In this document: positions 25,905 through 34,174 of the stretch, piece by piece
Numbering within the stretch: position 1 is the stretch's first letter
Layout: each line of letters starts with the position of its first letter
From: Cyanobium sp. PCC 7001
GTDB lineage: Bacteria > Cyanobacteriota > Cyanobacteriia > PCC-6307 > Cyanobiaceae
Direction of reading: 5' to 3'
Assembly: GCF_000155635.1 (NCBI RefSeq)
Contig: NZ_DS990556.1
Location: 2,186,052 to 2,250,051 of the forward strand
DNA length: 64,000 nucleotides
Translations under genes and position numbers: made by a program
Notes under the pieces: generated by a model
What the model was told of the DNA's origin: nothing
The model's input: only the letters and a program-made list of their open reading frames with translations
Database searches by the model: none

Positions 25905-27511
25905 GCGGGCAGGTAGATGTACCAGGCATCGCTGGCGGCTGGAAACTCGCAGCCCCAGAACACCTCCCGCACGCGGCTGCCGCGCCAGCGGTCGAGGTCG
26001 AGCTGGGTGGAGGCCCCGGCCGCCGAGAGGTTGGCGGCCACCACCATGGTCATGTCCGCCGCGCGGCGGGCATAGCAGAGCACGCTCGGGTGACCGCTCT
26101 CCAGCAGGTGGAAGTCACCCGAGCGCAGGGCCGGCAGCTGCTGCCGGCTGGTGAGCATGCGGTGGTGCCAGTTGAGCAGGGAGCCGGGGAGCTGCTGCTG
26201 CACCGCCACGTTCACCACCCGGTAGTCGTAGCCGGGGGCGGTGATCGGTGGCAGCACCAGCAGGGGATCGGGCGCGGTGGAGAAGCCGCCGTTGCGCTCC
26301 GGGGTCCAGGCCATCGGCGTGCGGTTGACGTCCCGGTCCCGCAGGCCGGGCCAGTCGCCCATGCCCAGTTCGTCGCCGTAGTAGAGGCAGGGGATGCCGG
26401 GCAGGCTGTAGATCAGGGCATGCAGCAGGTTGTTGGGGCGCGGATCGCCGCTCAGCAGGGGCGCGAGCCGGCGGTTGATGCCCCAGTTCAACCAGTGCCC
26501 CTCGGCGTTGGGAAAGCCGGTGCGCACCGCCTCGATCACGGTCTCGTCCACCAGATGGCCGTCCCCCAGCCAGAGCTCGTCGTGGTTGCGCAGCGGCAGG
26601 GCCCAGCGGCAGCCCGGCACGGTGGCCTGGGCTTCGCACAGGCACTGGCGCAGCGCGTCACACTGGCCCCGCGCCACCGCGGCGAACAGGTGGGCCGTGA
26701 GCCCGAACTCGAAGGCCGCGTGCAGTTCTCCCTCCGCCAGGTAGGGCGCCGACTCCTGCACGGGCTGGATGGCCTCCGCCAGCAGCAGCACGTCGCGGCC
26801 GCAGGCCTCAACCCGCCCCCGCAGCCGCTGCAGGAAGGCGTGGGTCTCGGGCAGGCCCTCGCAGCGGCTGCCCTCCTCCTCGAACAGGAAGGGCACGGCA
26901 TCGAGGCGGAAGCCGTCCACCCCCTGGGCCAGCCAGAAGTCCACCACCGCCAGCATCTCCTCCTGAACGGCGGGATTGGCGTAGTTGAGGTCGGGCTGGT
27001 GGCGCAGAAAGCGGTGCAGGTAGTACTGCCCGGCCACGGAATCCCACTCCCAGTTCGAGCGCTCGAAGTGGCGGAACAGCACCGGTGCCTCGGCGTAGCT
27101 GCGGTCGTCGTCGCGCCAGACGTAGAAGTCCCGCTCGGGGCTGCCCTTGCTGGACCAACGGGCTCGCTGGAACCAGGGGTGCAGCACGCTGGTGTGGTTG
27201 AGCACCAGATCGAGCACCACGCGGATGCCCCGGCCGTGGGCCTCCTCCAGCAGGTGCGTCAGGTCGTCGAGGCTGCCGAGGTCCGGGTGGATCGCCGTGA
27301 AGTCGGTGATGTCGTAGCCGCCGTCCTTCAGCGGAGAGGGGTAGATCGGCGTCAGCCAGATGGCGTCCACCCCCAACCAGTCCAGATAGGGGAGTTTTGC
27401 GGCGATACCGGCCAGATCGCCGATGCCGTCCCCGTCGGCGTCGGCGAAGCTGCGGGGCATCACCTGGTAGATCACGCAGCCTTCCCACCAACGCACCTGG
27501 GGATCGGGCAT
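25811..27511 (-). CDS. GH13 alpha-glucoside enzyme (trehalose-synthase/alpha-glucosidase-like)
   Basis: A 566-aa (beta/alpha)8 enzyme of clan GH-H. The opening WWEGCVIYQVMPRSFADADGDG, NHTS, nucleophile Asp204 (GFRLDAV), acid Glu246 (LLLAEA) and Asp311 (RNHDEL) are intact, so it should be active on alpha-glucosidic bonds. The C-terminal beta domain ends YLPAYGFFWWLV, followed by a 20-residue Ser/Ala tail that overlaps glpD antisense by 94 bp. Sequence type suggests trehalose synthase, alpha-glucosidase or sucrose/glucosylglycerol phosphorylase-like activity. Position at the end of the ggpS-ggtBCDA chain makes hydrolysis or phosphorolysis of glucosylglycerol a reasonable inference, not a demonstrated one. 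Confidence 0.85.
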   Translation of the reverse strand: MPDPQVRWWEGCVIYQVMPRSFADADGDGIGDLAGIAAKLPYLDWLGVDAIWLTPIYPSPLKDGGYDITDFTAIHPDLGSLDDLTHLLEEAHGRGIRVVLDLVLNHTSVLHPWFQRARWSSKGSPERDFYVWRDDDRSYAEAPVLFRHFERSNWEWDSVAGQYYLHRFLRHQPDLNYANPAVQEEMLAVVDFWLAQGVDGFRLDAVPFLFEEEGSRCEGLPETHAFLQRLRGRVEACGRDVLLLAEAIQPVQESAPYLAEGELHAAFEFGLTAHLFAAVARGQCDALRQCLCEAQATVPGCRWALPLRNHDELWLGDGHLVDETVIEAVRTGFPNAEGHWLNWGINRRLAPLLSGDPRPNNLLHALIYSLPGIPCLYYGDELGMGDWPGLRDRDVNRTPMAWTPERNGGFSTAPDPLLVLPPITAPGYDYRVVNVAVQQQLPGSLLNWHHRMLTSRQQLPALRSGDFHLLESGHPSVLCYARRAADMTMVVAANLSAAGASTQLDLDRWRGSRVREVFWGCEFPAASDAWYIYLPAYGFFWWLVGEPEADSTAARSGAGSGAVDSS

Positions 27512-27547
27512 CGGGCAACACCGCCACGGCTCTCTGCTTTGGGTCTA

Positions 27548-27569
27548 GGCGGCCCCGCCCGGGGGCGCC
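27548..27569. terminator. strong GC hairpin between ggtA and the GH13 gene
   Basis: A 9-bp arm pair (27548-27556 with 27561-27569, one mismatch) closes over a 4-nt loop inside the 71-bp gap. No U-tract. It could attenuate or terminate the ggt message before the GH13 gene, or stabilise the 3' end of the upstream mRNA. Confidence 0.4.
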
Positions 27570-27582
27570 AGCGCCTTCTGGG

Positions 27583-28614
27583 TCAGCAGCGCTCTCCCGT
27601 GGCCTGGTGGAAGCGGTGTTCGTGCCGGGGCTCCCAGCCGAGTCGCAGCCCTTCGCCGATCTCCTGACTGCCGTCGGTGGTCCAGCGCAGTTCGCCGTGG
27701 CGGCTGGCCAGGGTGAGCTGCTGGCTGGCCCCGTGCCACTCGCGGCTGCGCACCTGCACCGGCAGTCCGCCCTCCGCCACCGGCTGGAGATGCTCCGGCC
27801 GGATGCCGAGCACGGTGCCGTCGTCCATCGGCAGCAGGTTGATCTGGGGACGGCCGATGAAGCTGGCCACCACGACGTTCGCGGGCCGGCCGTAGAGCTC
27901 CTGGGGGGTGCCGCACTGCTGCAGCCGTCCGTCCTGCAGCACGGCGATGCGATCGGCGATGCCCATGGCCTCCTGCTGGTCGTGGGTCACGTACACCACC
28001 GGGGCCTGTCCGCCGCAGAGGATGGCGCGCAGCTGGGGCCGCAGCTCCTCCCGCAGCTGGGCATCGAGGTTGCTCATCGGTTCGTCCAGCAGGAACACCC
28101 GCGGCTCCCGCAGCAGGGCCCGTGCCAGGGCCACCCGCTGGCGCTGGCCGCCGGAGAGATCGGCCGGCCGGCGATCGCTGAAGTCCTCCAGCTGCAGCAT
28201 CCCCAGCACCCGTGCCATGGCTTCCTCCCGCCGCGGCCGCGGCACCCCCCGCAGCTCCATGCCCAGGGAGAGGTTGCGCGCCACGCTGAGGTGGGGGTAA
28301 AGCGCGTAGCTCTGGAACACCATCCCCACCTGACGGCGGCCGGCCGGCACCTGGGTCATGTCACGGCCGTCGAAGAGGATCCGCCCGCCATCGGGCCGGT
28401 CGAGCCCGGCGATCAGGCGCAGGATCGTGCTCTTGCCGCAGCCGCTCGGCCCCAGCAGGGCGAGGCATTCACCCGCGGCCACCGACAGGTCGATTCCCGC
28501 CAGGATCACCTTGCCGTCCAGGCGCCGCTCCAGCCTGTCCAGGCGCAGGGCGGCGGAGGCGCCCGCGCTGGGGGCTGTGCTGGAACTCACGGGGCTGAAG
28601 CCGGTGCTGCTCAT
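27583..28614 (-). CDS. ggtA: glucosylglycerol ABC importer, ATP-binding subunit
   Basis: A 343-aa MalK/UgpC-type ATPase. Walker A GPSGCGKST, Q-loop FQSYALYPHLSV, signature LSGGQRQR, Walker B VFLLDEPMSNLD and H-loop YVTHDQQEAM are intact, with the C-terminal OB-fold regulatory domain (VLGIRPEHLQPV). The start shares ATGA with the ggtD stop. Assigned as GgtA rather than a maltose or glycerol-phosphate ATPase because it closes the ggpS-ggtB-ggtC-ggtD chain. It would power uptake or recapture of leaked glucosylglycerol, and in related cyanobacteria also sucrose and trehalose. Confidence 0.9.
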   Translation of the reverse strand: MSSTGFSPVSSSTAPSAGASAALRLDRLERRLDGKVILAGIDLSVAAGECLALLGPSGCGKSTILRLIAGLDRPDGGRILFDGRDMTQVPAGRRQVGMVFQSYALYPHLSVARNLSLGMELRGVPRPRREEAMARVLGMLQLEDFSDRRPADLSGGQRQRVALARALLREPRVFLLDEPMSNLDAQLREELRPQLRAILCGGQAPVVYVTHDQQEAMGIADRIAVLQDGRLQQCGTPQELYGRPANVVVASFIGRPQINLLPMDDGTVLGIRPEHLQPVAEGGLPVQVRSREWHGASQQLTLASRHGELRWTTDGSQEIGEGLRLGWEPRHEHRFHQATGERC

Positions 28615-29450
28615 CCTTTGATCGCTCCCTGGGTCAGGCCGGCCACGATCTGGCGCTGGAACAGCAGCAGCAGGGCCAGCAGCGGCACGCTGCCGAGCAC
28701 GGTGGCGGCGGCGAAGGCGCCGTAGGGCACGGTAAACACGGAAGACCCGGCGATCCGGGCCATGGCCGGCGCCAGGGTGAGCAGGTCACTGCGGCTCAGC
28801 CAGGTGAGGGCGATCGGGAACTCGTTCCAGCTGAACAGGAACACCAGCAGGCCCGTGCTCACCACCGAGGGCCCCATCAGCGGCAGCAGGATCCAGCGCA
28901 GCCGCTGCGGCAGGCGGAAGCCCTCCAGCACGGCGTTCTCCTCCAGTTCCACCGGCAGTTCGGCGAAGGCCGCCTGCAGCAGGAGCAGGGCCAGGGGCAG
29001 GGAGAGGCCGGCGTAGGGCAGGCACAGGGCCAGCAGGTTGTTGGCCAGGCCGAACTGCCGGGCCACCTCCAGCAGTGCCAGGAACAGCAGCACGTAGGGG
29101 AACACGGCCGCTGCCAGCAGGCCGCCGCCGATCAGCAGCCGCAGCAGCCCCTGGCGGCGGCTGAGGGCATAGGCGCAGGGAATGGCGAGCGCCAGGGTGA
29201 GCAGGGTGCTGAGGGCCCCCACCACCGTGCTGTTGAGCAGGTAGCGCCAGAAGGGGGGATCGCCGCTGAGCACGGCGCCGTAGTTAGCCAGGGTCCAGCC
29301 GCGGCCGAGGCCGCCGGCGCCGGCCAGCAGCGCTTCCGGCGTGCGCAGGGAGGTGTAGAGCTGCCAGAGCATGGGTCCGAGGCTCCAGAGCAGCAGCAGC
29401 GCCACCAGGGCACTGCGGCCGATCGACCCGCTGGATCGGGAAGGGGTCAT
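28611..29450 (-). CDS. ggtD: glucosylglycerol ABC importer, permease subunit (GgtD)
   Basis: A 279-aa MalG-type inner-membrane permease with about six hydrophobic segments and the cytoplasmic EAA loop ELEENAVLEGFRLPQRLRWI, which docks on the ATPase. The ATG at 29450 overlaps the ggtC stop by 4 bp (ATGA). An open frame extends further upstream but only antisense/overlap sequence lies there. Confidence 0.9.
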   Translation of the reverse strand: MTPSRSSGSIGRSALVALLLLWSLGPMLWQLYTSLRTPEALLAGAGGLGRGWTLANYGAVLSGDPPFWRYLLNSTVVGALSTLLTLALAIPCAYALSRRQGLLRLLIGGGLLAAAVFPYVLLFLALLEVARQFGLANNLLALCLPYAGLSLPLALLLLQAAFAELPVELEENAVLEGFRLPQRLRWILLPLMGPSVVSTGLLVFLFSWNEFPIALTWLSRSDLLTLAPAMARIAGSSVFTVPYGAFAAATVLGSVPLLALLLLFQRQIVAGLTQGAIKG

Positions 29451-30319
29451 GACGGCGAGCTCCCGGGTCGGCGCTGGCTGAGACAAAAGAGGGGGCGGGC
29501 ACCGGCCAGCAGCAGCCCGAACATGCCGAGCATCACGGTGGCGCTGTAGCCGAAATCGAGGAAGCGCATGGCATTGAGGTAGGCGTAGAGCGCCAGGCTT
29601 TCGGTGCTGCTGGCCGGGCCGCCGCCGGTGAGCACCACCACCAGATCGAACACCCCCAGCGCCTGGGCCAGGCGGAACAGGAGCACGATGAAGATGTAGG
29701 GCTGCAGCAGCGGCAGGGTGATGCGGCGCAAGGCCTGCCAGGCCGAGCCGCCCTCCAGGGCGAAGGCCTCGTAGAGGTCGGCAGGGATCATCTGCAGGCC
29801 GGCCAGCAGCAGCAGGGCCACGAACGGGGTGGTCTTCCACACATCGGCGAACACCACCGCCAGCCAGGCCAGCTGGGGGGAGGCGAGAAACGGCACGGTG
29901 GGCAGGCCGAGCAGCTGCAGCAGGCCGTTGATCGGGCCGTTGGGGTCGTTGAAGATCCAGCGCCAGCCCAGGGCCATCACCGTGGTGGGCAGGGCCCAGG
30001 GCAGCAGGGTGAGGCTGCGCACCACGCCCCGGCCCCGCCAGCGCTGGTGCAGCAGCAGGGCGATGCCCAGGCCCAGCACCAGTTCCAGCCCCACCGACAC
30101 GGCCGCGAACCGCACGGTCTGGAGGGCGTCCTGCCAGAAGCGGCCATCCCCCAGCAGCCGCTCCCAGTTGGCGAGCCCCACCGGCACGGGCTCCAGACCC
30201 GTGAACACCGACTGGGCCTGCAGGCTCAGGCCGGCGTAGTCGAGGATCGGCCAGAGGAACACTGCCAGCAGCAGCAGCAGGGCCGGGGCCATCAGCGCCA
30301 GACTCACCACCGGATTCAT
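29447..30319 (-). CDS. ggtC: glucosylglycerol ABC importer, permease subunit (GgtC)
   Basis: A 290-aa MalF/UgpA-type permease with about six transmembrane segments, starting with a hydrophobic helix (LALMAPALLLLLAVFLWPIL). The EAA loop is seen as LYEAFALEGGSAWQALRRITLP. Linked by ATGA overlaps to ggtB upstream and ggtD downstream, which ensures balanced synthesis of the two permease halves. Confidence 0.92.
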   Translation of the reverse strand: MNPVVSLALMAPALLLLLAVFLWPILDYAGLSLQAQSVFTGLEPVPVGLANWERLLGDGRFWQDALQTVRFAAVSVGLELVLGLGIALLLHQRWRGRGVVRSLTLLPWALPTTVMALGWRWIFNDPNGPINGLLQLLGLPTVPFLASPQLAWLAVVFADVWKTTPFVALLLLAGLQMIPADLYEAFALEGGSAWQALRRITLPLLQPYIFIVLLFRLAQALGVFDLVVVLTGGGPASSTESLALYAYLNAMRFLDFGYSATVMLGMFGLLLAGARPLFCLSQRRPGSSPS

Positions 30320-31668
30320 GGCGTCACCTCCTTGCCGTCCGCACTCTGCTGGCCGCTGGCAGGCTGTTGGCCGCTGGCTTCGAGCAGCAACCGGCTGGAG
30401 CGGCCTGCACGGGCCATGGCCCGTGCAGGAGGCGTGTCGCCGGTGATCACGCCGCTGAGCTGGCGTTGCACGATGTCGCTGAGCTGGGCGTAGCCGGGGT
30501 TGATCGGCCGCAGCACGGCGTCGTCCAGGGCGGCGCGCAGCACCGGCAGCAGCGGGCGCCGTTCCACCAGCTCCGGGTCGTCGAACAGGGCGTCGAGAGT
30601 GGGGGTGTAGCCCCAGCGCTCCACCAGCTGCCGCTGGCTGGCCTCACCGGTGAGGGCCTGCAGCACCTGCACCGCCTCGGCCGGGTGGCGGCTGCCGGCG
30701 AGCACCGAGAGCCCCCAGCTGCCCTGGGTGGCGCCGTGGGGCTCGCCCGGCTGGGCCACCATCGTGGTGACACCCACCCGGCCGGCCACACGGCTGCCCG
30801 CGCCCTGCAGTTCCTGCCAGGCGTAGGGCCAGTTGCGCAGGAAGGCGGCCTCACCGGCCTCGAAGCTCTGCAGGGCTTCCGGCTCGGCGAAGTTGGCCAC
30901 GGCCGGTGGGCTGACGCCCGTGTCGATCAGGCTGCGCAGCCAGGCGGCCGCTTCCGTGGCCGCGGCGGAGCCGAGCCCGAAGTCGGGCCCGACGGGGCCC
31001 CAGAAACCGCCGAAGCCGTGCAGCACCTCCAGGAAGACGCAGCTGAGCCCCTCGTACTGGCGGCCCTGCCACACGTAGCCCCAGCGCACCTTGCCCTGGC
31101 GCTGCAGCGCCAGGGAGGTGTCCACCAGCTCGGCGGGCGTGCGGGGTGGGGCGTCCATCAGGTCAGTGCGCCAGTAGAGCAGGCCCATGTCGGCCACCAG
31201 GGGGATGCGCCAGAGCCGGCCGTCGATGCGGTTGCCCTCGCGGGCGCCGGGAGCGAGCGGTGCCAGCGGGTCGGGGCCGAGCCTGTCGTCGAGGGGCAGC
31301 AACCAGCCGGCGGCGGCGTATTTGGCCGTCCAGGTCACGTCCATCAGCAGCAGGTCGTAGGGGCTGTCGCCCAGCAGCAGGCTGCTGATCGCCAGATCCG
31401 ACACCGACTCGGTTTCGAAGGGGCCGCGGGTCACGGCGATGCGCACATCGCTGTGCTCTCGGTTGAAGCGGCTCACCAGCTCTGCGGTGGCGTCGGCGAA
31501 GGGGGCGGGCATGAGCACCTGCACCGTCACCGGGCCGCGGGCCCAGACCGCTCCGTCCCGGAGGATGCCGCCCCAGACGAGCGCCAGCACCAGGCCCAGG
31601 GCCAGACCGAGGGCCAGCCCCCGTCTGAGCCCGCGGGGCAGTCGTATCCGCCCTGCGCCCCGGATCAA
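30316..31668 (-). CDS. ggtB: glucosylglycerol-binding protein of the ABC importer
   Basis: A 450-aa family-1 extracellular solute-binding protein. A basic N-terminus and one hydrophobic segment (LALGLALGLVLALVWGG) form a signal or membrane anchor without an evident lipobox. The mature part has the lobe pattern VTVQVLMPAPFADATAELVSRFN, YDLLLMDVTWTAKYAAAGWLLPL and a C-terminal RPINPGYAQLSDIVQR helix. Overlaps ggpS by 4 bp (ATGA). Sugar specificity is inferred from the linked ggpS. Confidence 0.9.
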   Translation of the reverse strand: MIRGAGRIRLPRGLRRGLALGLALGLVLALVWGGILRDGAVWARGPVTVQVLMPAPFADATAELVSRFNREHSDVRIAVTRGPFETESVSDLAISSLLLGDSPYDLLLMDVTWTAKYAAAGWLLPLDDRLGPDPLAPLAPGAREGNRIDGRLWRIPLVADMGLLYWRTDLMDAPPRTPAELVDTSLALQRQGKVRWGYVWQGRQYEGLSCVFLEVLHGFGGFWGPVGPDFGLGSAAATEAAAWLRSLIDTGVSPPAVANFAEPEALQSFEAGEAAFLRNWPYAWQELQGAGSRVAGRVGVTTMVAQPGEPHGATQGSWGLSVLAGSRHPAEAVQVLQALTGEASQRQLVERWGYTPTLDALFDDPELVERRPLLPVLRAALDDAVLRPINPGYAQLSDIVQRQLSGVITGDTPPARAMARAGRSSRLLLEASGQQPASGQQSADGKEVTP

Positions 31669-33194
31669 ATGGCCCGCAGGGCGCCGAGCTCCTGCTCGGC
31701 CCAGTGCTGCACCGTGAATTCCTCCACGGCCTCGGACATCGAGGCCATGCGACGCACCTGTTCGTCCTTGGGCATCGTCAGGGCCTTGAGGATGGCATTG
31801 TCCATGCTGTGGTGGGAGTAGGGGTTGGTGACCACCGCGTCCTCCAGTTCCACCGAGGCGCCGGAGAATTCGGAGAGCACCAGCACGCCGTCACGGCCCT
31901 GGCGGGCAGCCACGTATTCCTTGGCCACGAGGTTGAGGCCATCGCGCAGCGGCGTGATCCAGCACACGTCCGACTGGGTGAACCAGGCCACCAGCTCGTT
32001 GTAGGGCGTGCGGCGGGTGGAGAGCCGCACAGGGGTCCAGTCGATGCGGCCGAAACGGCCATTGATCCGGCCGGTGATCTCCTCCACCGAGCGCTGGATG
32101 TCCTCGTAGATGCGCATGCCGCTGGCGGCGGCCACGCAGGCGAGGAACAGCTCCACCTTGCCGTGCCACTTGGGATTGTTCTCCAGCACGCGCTCGTAGG
32201 AGAGCAGCATGTCCTCATTGCCCTTGGTGTAGTCCACCCGGGACGCCGAGATGATCAGCTTGCGGCCGGCATGCTGTTCGGCGATCTGGGCCGCCATGGT
32301 GCGCACCTCCTCGGAGGCCACGATCTCGCGGATCACGTCGGGCGAGGTGCCCACCGGCGAGGCCTGGATGTGAACGCGGCGGCCGTTGTGCTCCAGCCAG
32401 GGCATCACGGTGGGCTGGGCCAGGGCGCTGCCGAAATGGCGGAACTTCTCGGCCACGGGCACCGGATCGCCGCAGCGGGCTCCCCGCAGGTTGATGGCGG
32501 TGCGGGAGAAATTGTCGGCGTAGCGGGGGATGTGGAAGCCCACCAGATCGCAGCAGAGCAGGCTGTCGAGGATTTCGTCCCGCCAGGGCAGGATGCTGAA
32601 CACGTCGTTGGAGGGGAACGGCGTGTGATGGAAGAAGGCGATGCGCACGTCGGGCCGCAGCTCGCGGATCTGGGCCGGCACGAGCCACAGGTTGTAGTCA
32701 TGCACCCAGATGGTGGCGCCCTGGGCCGCTTCCTCGCAGGCCGCGCGCGCGAACGATTGGTTCACCTCCACGAAGGTGTCCCAGTCGGAGTTGTCCACAC
32801 TGAACAGCCCCGGGAAGCTGTGCAGGATCGGCCAGAAGGATTCCTTCGAGGTGACGTGATAGAAGCTCGAGATCTGCTCCTTGGTGAGGGGCAGCCGCCG
32901 CAGGGTGAAGGGGCTGGCGGAGGGAACGGTGAGGCGCTCGTCCGGGGCGTTGGCCGCATCCGCGTCTTCCCGCCAGGAGATCCAGGTGCCTGAACGTTCC
33001 TCCTGGAAGAGATTGCGCAGGGTGGGAATGATGCCGTTCGGACTCTTCTGGTCGACGAACTCGACACTGCCGTCCGCCGCTGTCTTCAGGTCGTACGGCG
33101 ATCGGTGATACACCAAAACGAAGCTGCTGCTGCCGAAGCCGGAGGTGGTGCTGACGGATTCCTGGGAGGCGAGCATGGTGGTGGGTGGCGTCAT
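31665..33194 (-). CDS. ggpS: glucosylglycerol-phosphate synthase
   Basis: A 509-aa GT20 (OtsA-like) transferase making glucosylglycerol-phosphate from ADP-glucose and glycerol-3-phosphate, the committing step of the salt-induced osmolyte. Landmarks: [61 protein letters not shown] and the NLVAKEYVA nucleotide-sugar site. The length and lack of a fused phosphatase domain fit GgpS rather than trehalose synthases. First gene of the ATGA-coupled chain. The upstream 630-bp region holds short tandem repeats near the start and a consensus promoter about 510 bp away, so transcription may begin far upstream. Confidence 0.95.
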   Translation of the reverse strand: MTPPTTMLASQESVSTTSGFGSSSFVLVYHRSPYDLKTAADGSVEFVDQKSPNGIIPTLRNLFQEERSGTWISWREDADAANAPDERLTVPSASPFTLRRLPLTKEQISSFYHVTSKESFWPILHSFPGLFSVDNSDWDTFVEVNQSFARAACEEAAQGATIWVHDYNLWLVPAQIRELRPDVRIAFFHHTPFPSNDVFSILPWRDEILDSLLCCDLVGFHIPRYADNFSRTAINLRGARCGDPVPVAEKFRHFGSALAQPTVMPWLEHNGRRVHIQASPVGTSPDVIREIVASEEVRTMAAQIAEQHAGRKLIISASRVDYTKGNEDMLLSYERVLENNPKWHGKVELFLACVAAASGMRIYEDIQRSVEEITGRINGRFGRIDWTPVRLSTRRTPYNELVAWFTQSDVCWITPLRDGLNLVAKEYVAARQGRDGVLVLSEFSGASVELEDAVVTNPYSHHSMDNAILKALTMPKDEQVRRMASMSEAVEEFTVQHWAEQELGALRAI

Positions 33195-33252
33195 GGCTGG
33201 AGCGATCGGAGTCAGAGCGGATTCAGGGCTTGGCGCCTGTGCGTGGCATCAG

Positions 33253-33311
33253 GTCGTGAAAGTCGTGAAAGGGGGTCTCTGGCTCACAGGTGGAGCTGAC
33301 TAGAGCTGACT
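33253..33311. repeat. paired 9-bp direct repeats upstream of ggpS
   Basis: GTCGTGAAA occurs twice head to tail (33253-33261, 33262-33270), and GAGCTGACT occurs twice with a 10-bp period (33293-33301, 33303-33311). Both pairs lie 59-117 bp before the ggpS start codon. One-turn periodicity is what binding sites for an oligomeric regulator look like; the identity of such a regulator is unknown. Confidence 0.6.
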
Positions 33312-33707
33312 TGAGATTGGAACACTGGAGGTGGAGCGAATGCCGGCCGTCACAGGAAGCCCTGAAGGAGTGGGTGGAAGCACCATCAAGACCACGGCTC
33401 CCATGGCTTGGCGCAGCAAACCAGGCTGTGAAAGGTGAAGCCCAGGCTGCAATCAGCGCGTGGATGGATTCGCGCGTGGGATGACGTGCGGAGTGGATGT
33501 GGGACACGGCCGATGGGACCTGCGCCGTTGTGCTGGTTGTTTTGGGCGTGGTTGCGGCGTCGTCGTAGCGGCGGAGGTCGTTGCGTTTGTGATGCAATGG
33601 ATGGAAAATTGATGGAATGAATTAATGAATTGCTTTAGTGAATCGTTTGGTTGAATCCTCTGTTGAAGGCGTTCAATTCTTGTGCTTTTTGGGTTCACTA
33701 ATCAGCC

Positions 33708-33737
33708 ATTGTAGAACATCTGTATCGCTATTGTCAA
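33708..33737 (-). promoter_or_regulatory. consensus sigma70-type promoter reading toward ggpS
   Basis: On the minus strand, TTGACA (33732-33737) is followed by an 18-nt spacer and TACAAT (33708-33713). The -35 is a perfect match and the -10 matches 5 of 6. Transcription would start near 33700, leaving about 505 nt before the ggpS ATG. It could drive ggpS with a long leader, or a short regulatory RNA or peptide in between. Confidence 0.65.
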
Positions 33738-33822
33738 CCTCGATCTGTTGGCTTCGCCGGATTCGGCCGCCCTTGCTGATCGCATTGAGGCGCTCTTCTG
33801 CTCCCCTGCATCACACTGAGCG

Positions 33823-34131
33823 GTGACCTGGATCACAGGCTGGAGACGGCGCCTGGCTGCCGGCCTAGCCTTCGCCCGTGTGGTGGGAGCCTCGCCAGTG
33901 CCCCTGAGCTCGGTGAACGAAGGGCAGCGCGTGCGCATCGAATCGTTGCCCCTGCATCCGGCCCTGCAACGGCGGCTGGAGGCCATGGGCATCGCCCCCG
34001 GTGTGGAGGTGGAGGTGCTTCGACGCGGACGGCCTGGCGGCATCCTGCATCTTGCCTGCGGCCTGCTGGAGTTCATGCTGCGGCAGGAGCAGGCCCAAGA
34101 AATGGACGTGAGCCTGCTGAGCCGCGGCTGA
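33823..34131 (+). CDS. feoA: FeoA-like ferrous iron transport protein
   Basis: 102 aa from a GTG. Residues about 28-100 form the SH3-like FeoA domain (PLSSVNEGQRVRIESL, RRLEAMGIAPGVEVEVLRRG, PGGILHLACGLLEFMLRQEQA). FeoA modulates the FeoB iron channel at the membrane. The first 25 residues precede the domain and the real start might be later. Convergent with feoB, 43 bp apart, instead of preceding it in an operon. No Fur box could be recognised upstream. Confidence 0.85.
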   Translation: MTWITGWRRRLAAGLAFARVVGASPVPLSSVNEGQRVRIESLPLHPALQRRLEAMGIAPGVEVEVLRRGRPGGILHLACGLLEFMLRQEQAQEMDVSLLSRG

Positions 34132-34156
34132 GGAGCGTTCCGGCCTCCCCGCTCCT
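34131..34156. terminator. hairpin between convergent feoA and feoB
   Basis: AGGAGCG (34131-34137) pairs perfectly with CGCTCCT (34150-34156) around a 12-nt loop, starting at the last base of feoA. Position between two convergent genes suggests a shared terminator; no U-tract is present. Confidence 0.4.
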
Positions 34157-34174
34157 GCCGCCTGGGGCTCAGGC

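Larger units (their letters stand above)
33195..33822. other. long intergenic control region between ggpS and feoA
   Basis: A 628-bp stretch without a supported gene. The half next to ggpS is GC-rich with two sets of 9-bp tandem repeats (33253-33311). The middle (about 33585-33740) is an AT-rich island, unlike the rest of the window, with a tandem aatgaatt pair (33616-33631) and a minus-strand consensus promoter. A weak minus-strand frame (GTG 33698 to 33453) starts right at the predicted transcription start but turns into low-complexity Pro/Thr/Arg sequence; I do not call it a gene. Confidence 0.6.

Noticed and set aside
33453..33698. Possible 81-aa minus-strand gene (GgpR-like) upstream of ggpS
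   Set aside because: It starts at the predicted transcription start, but after about 35 residues it becomes Thr/Pro/Arg low-complexity sequence and I see no ribosome binding site or family match. Kept only as an option in the promoter finding.
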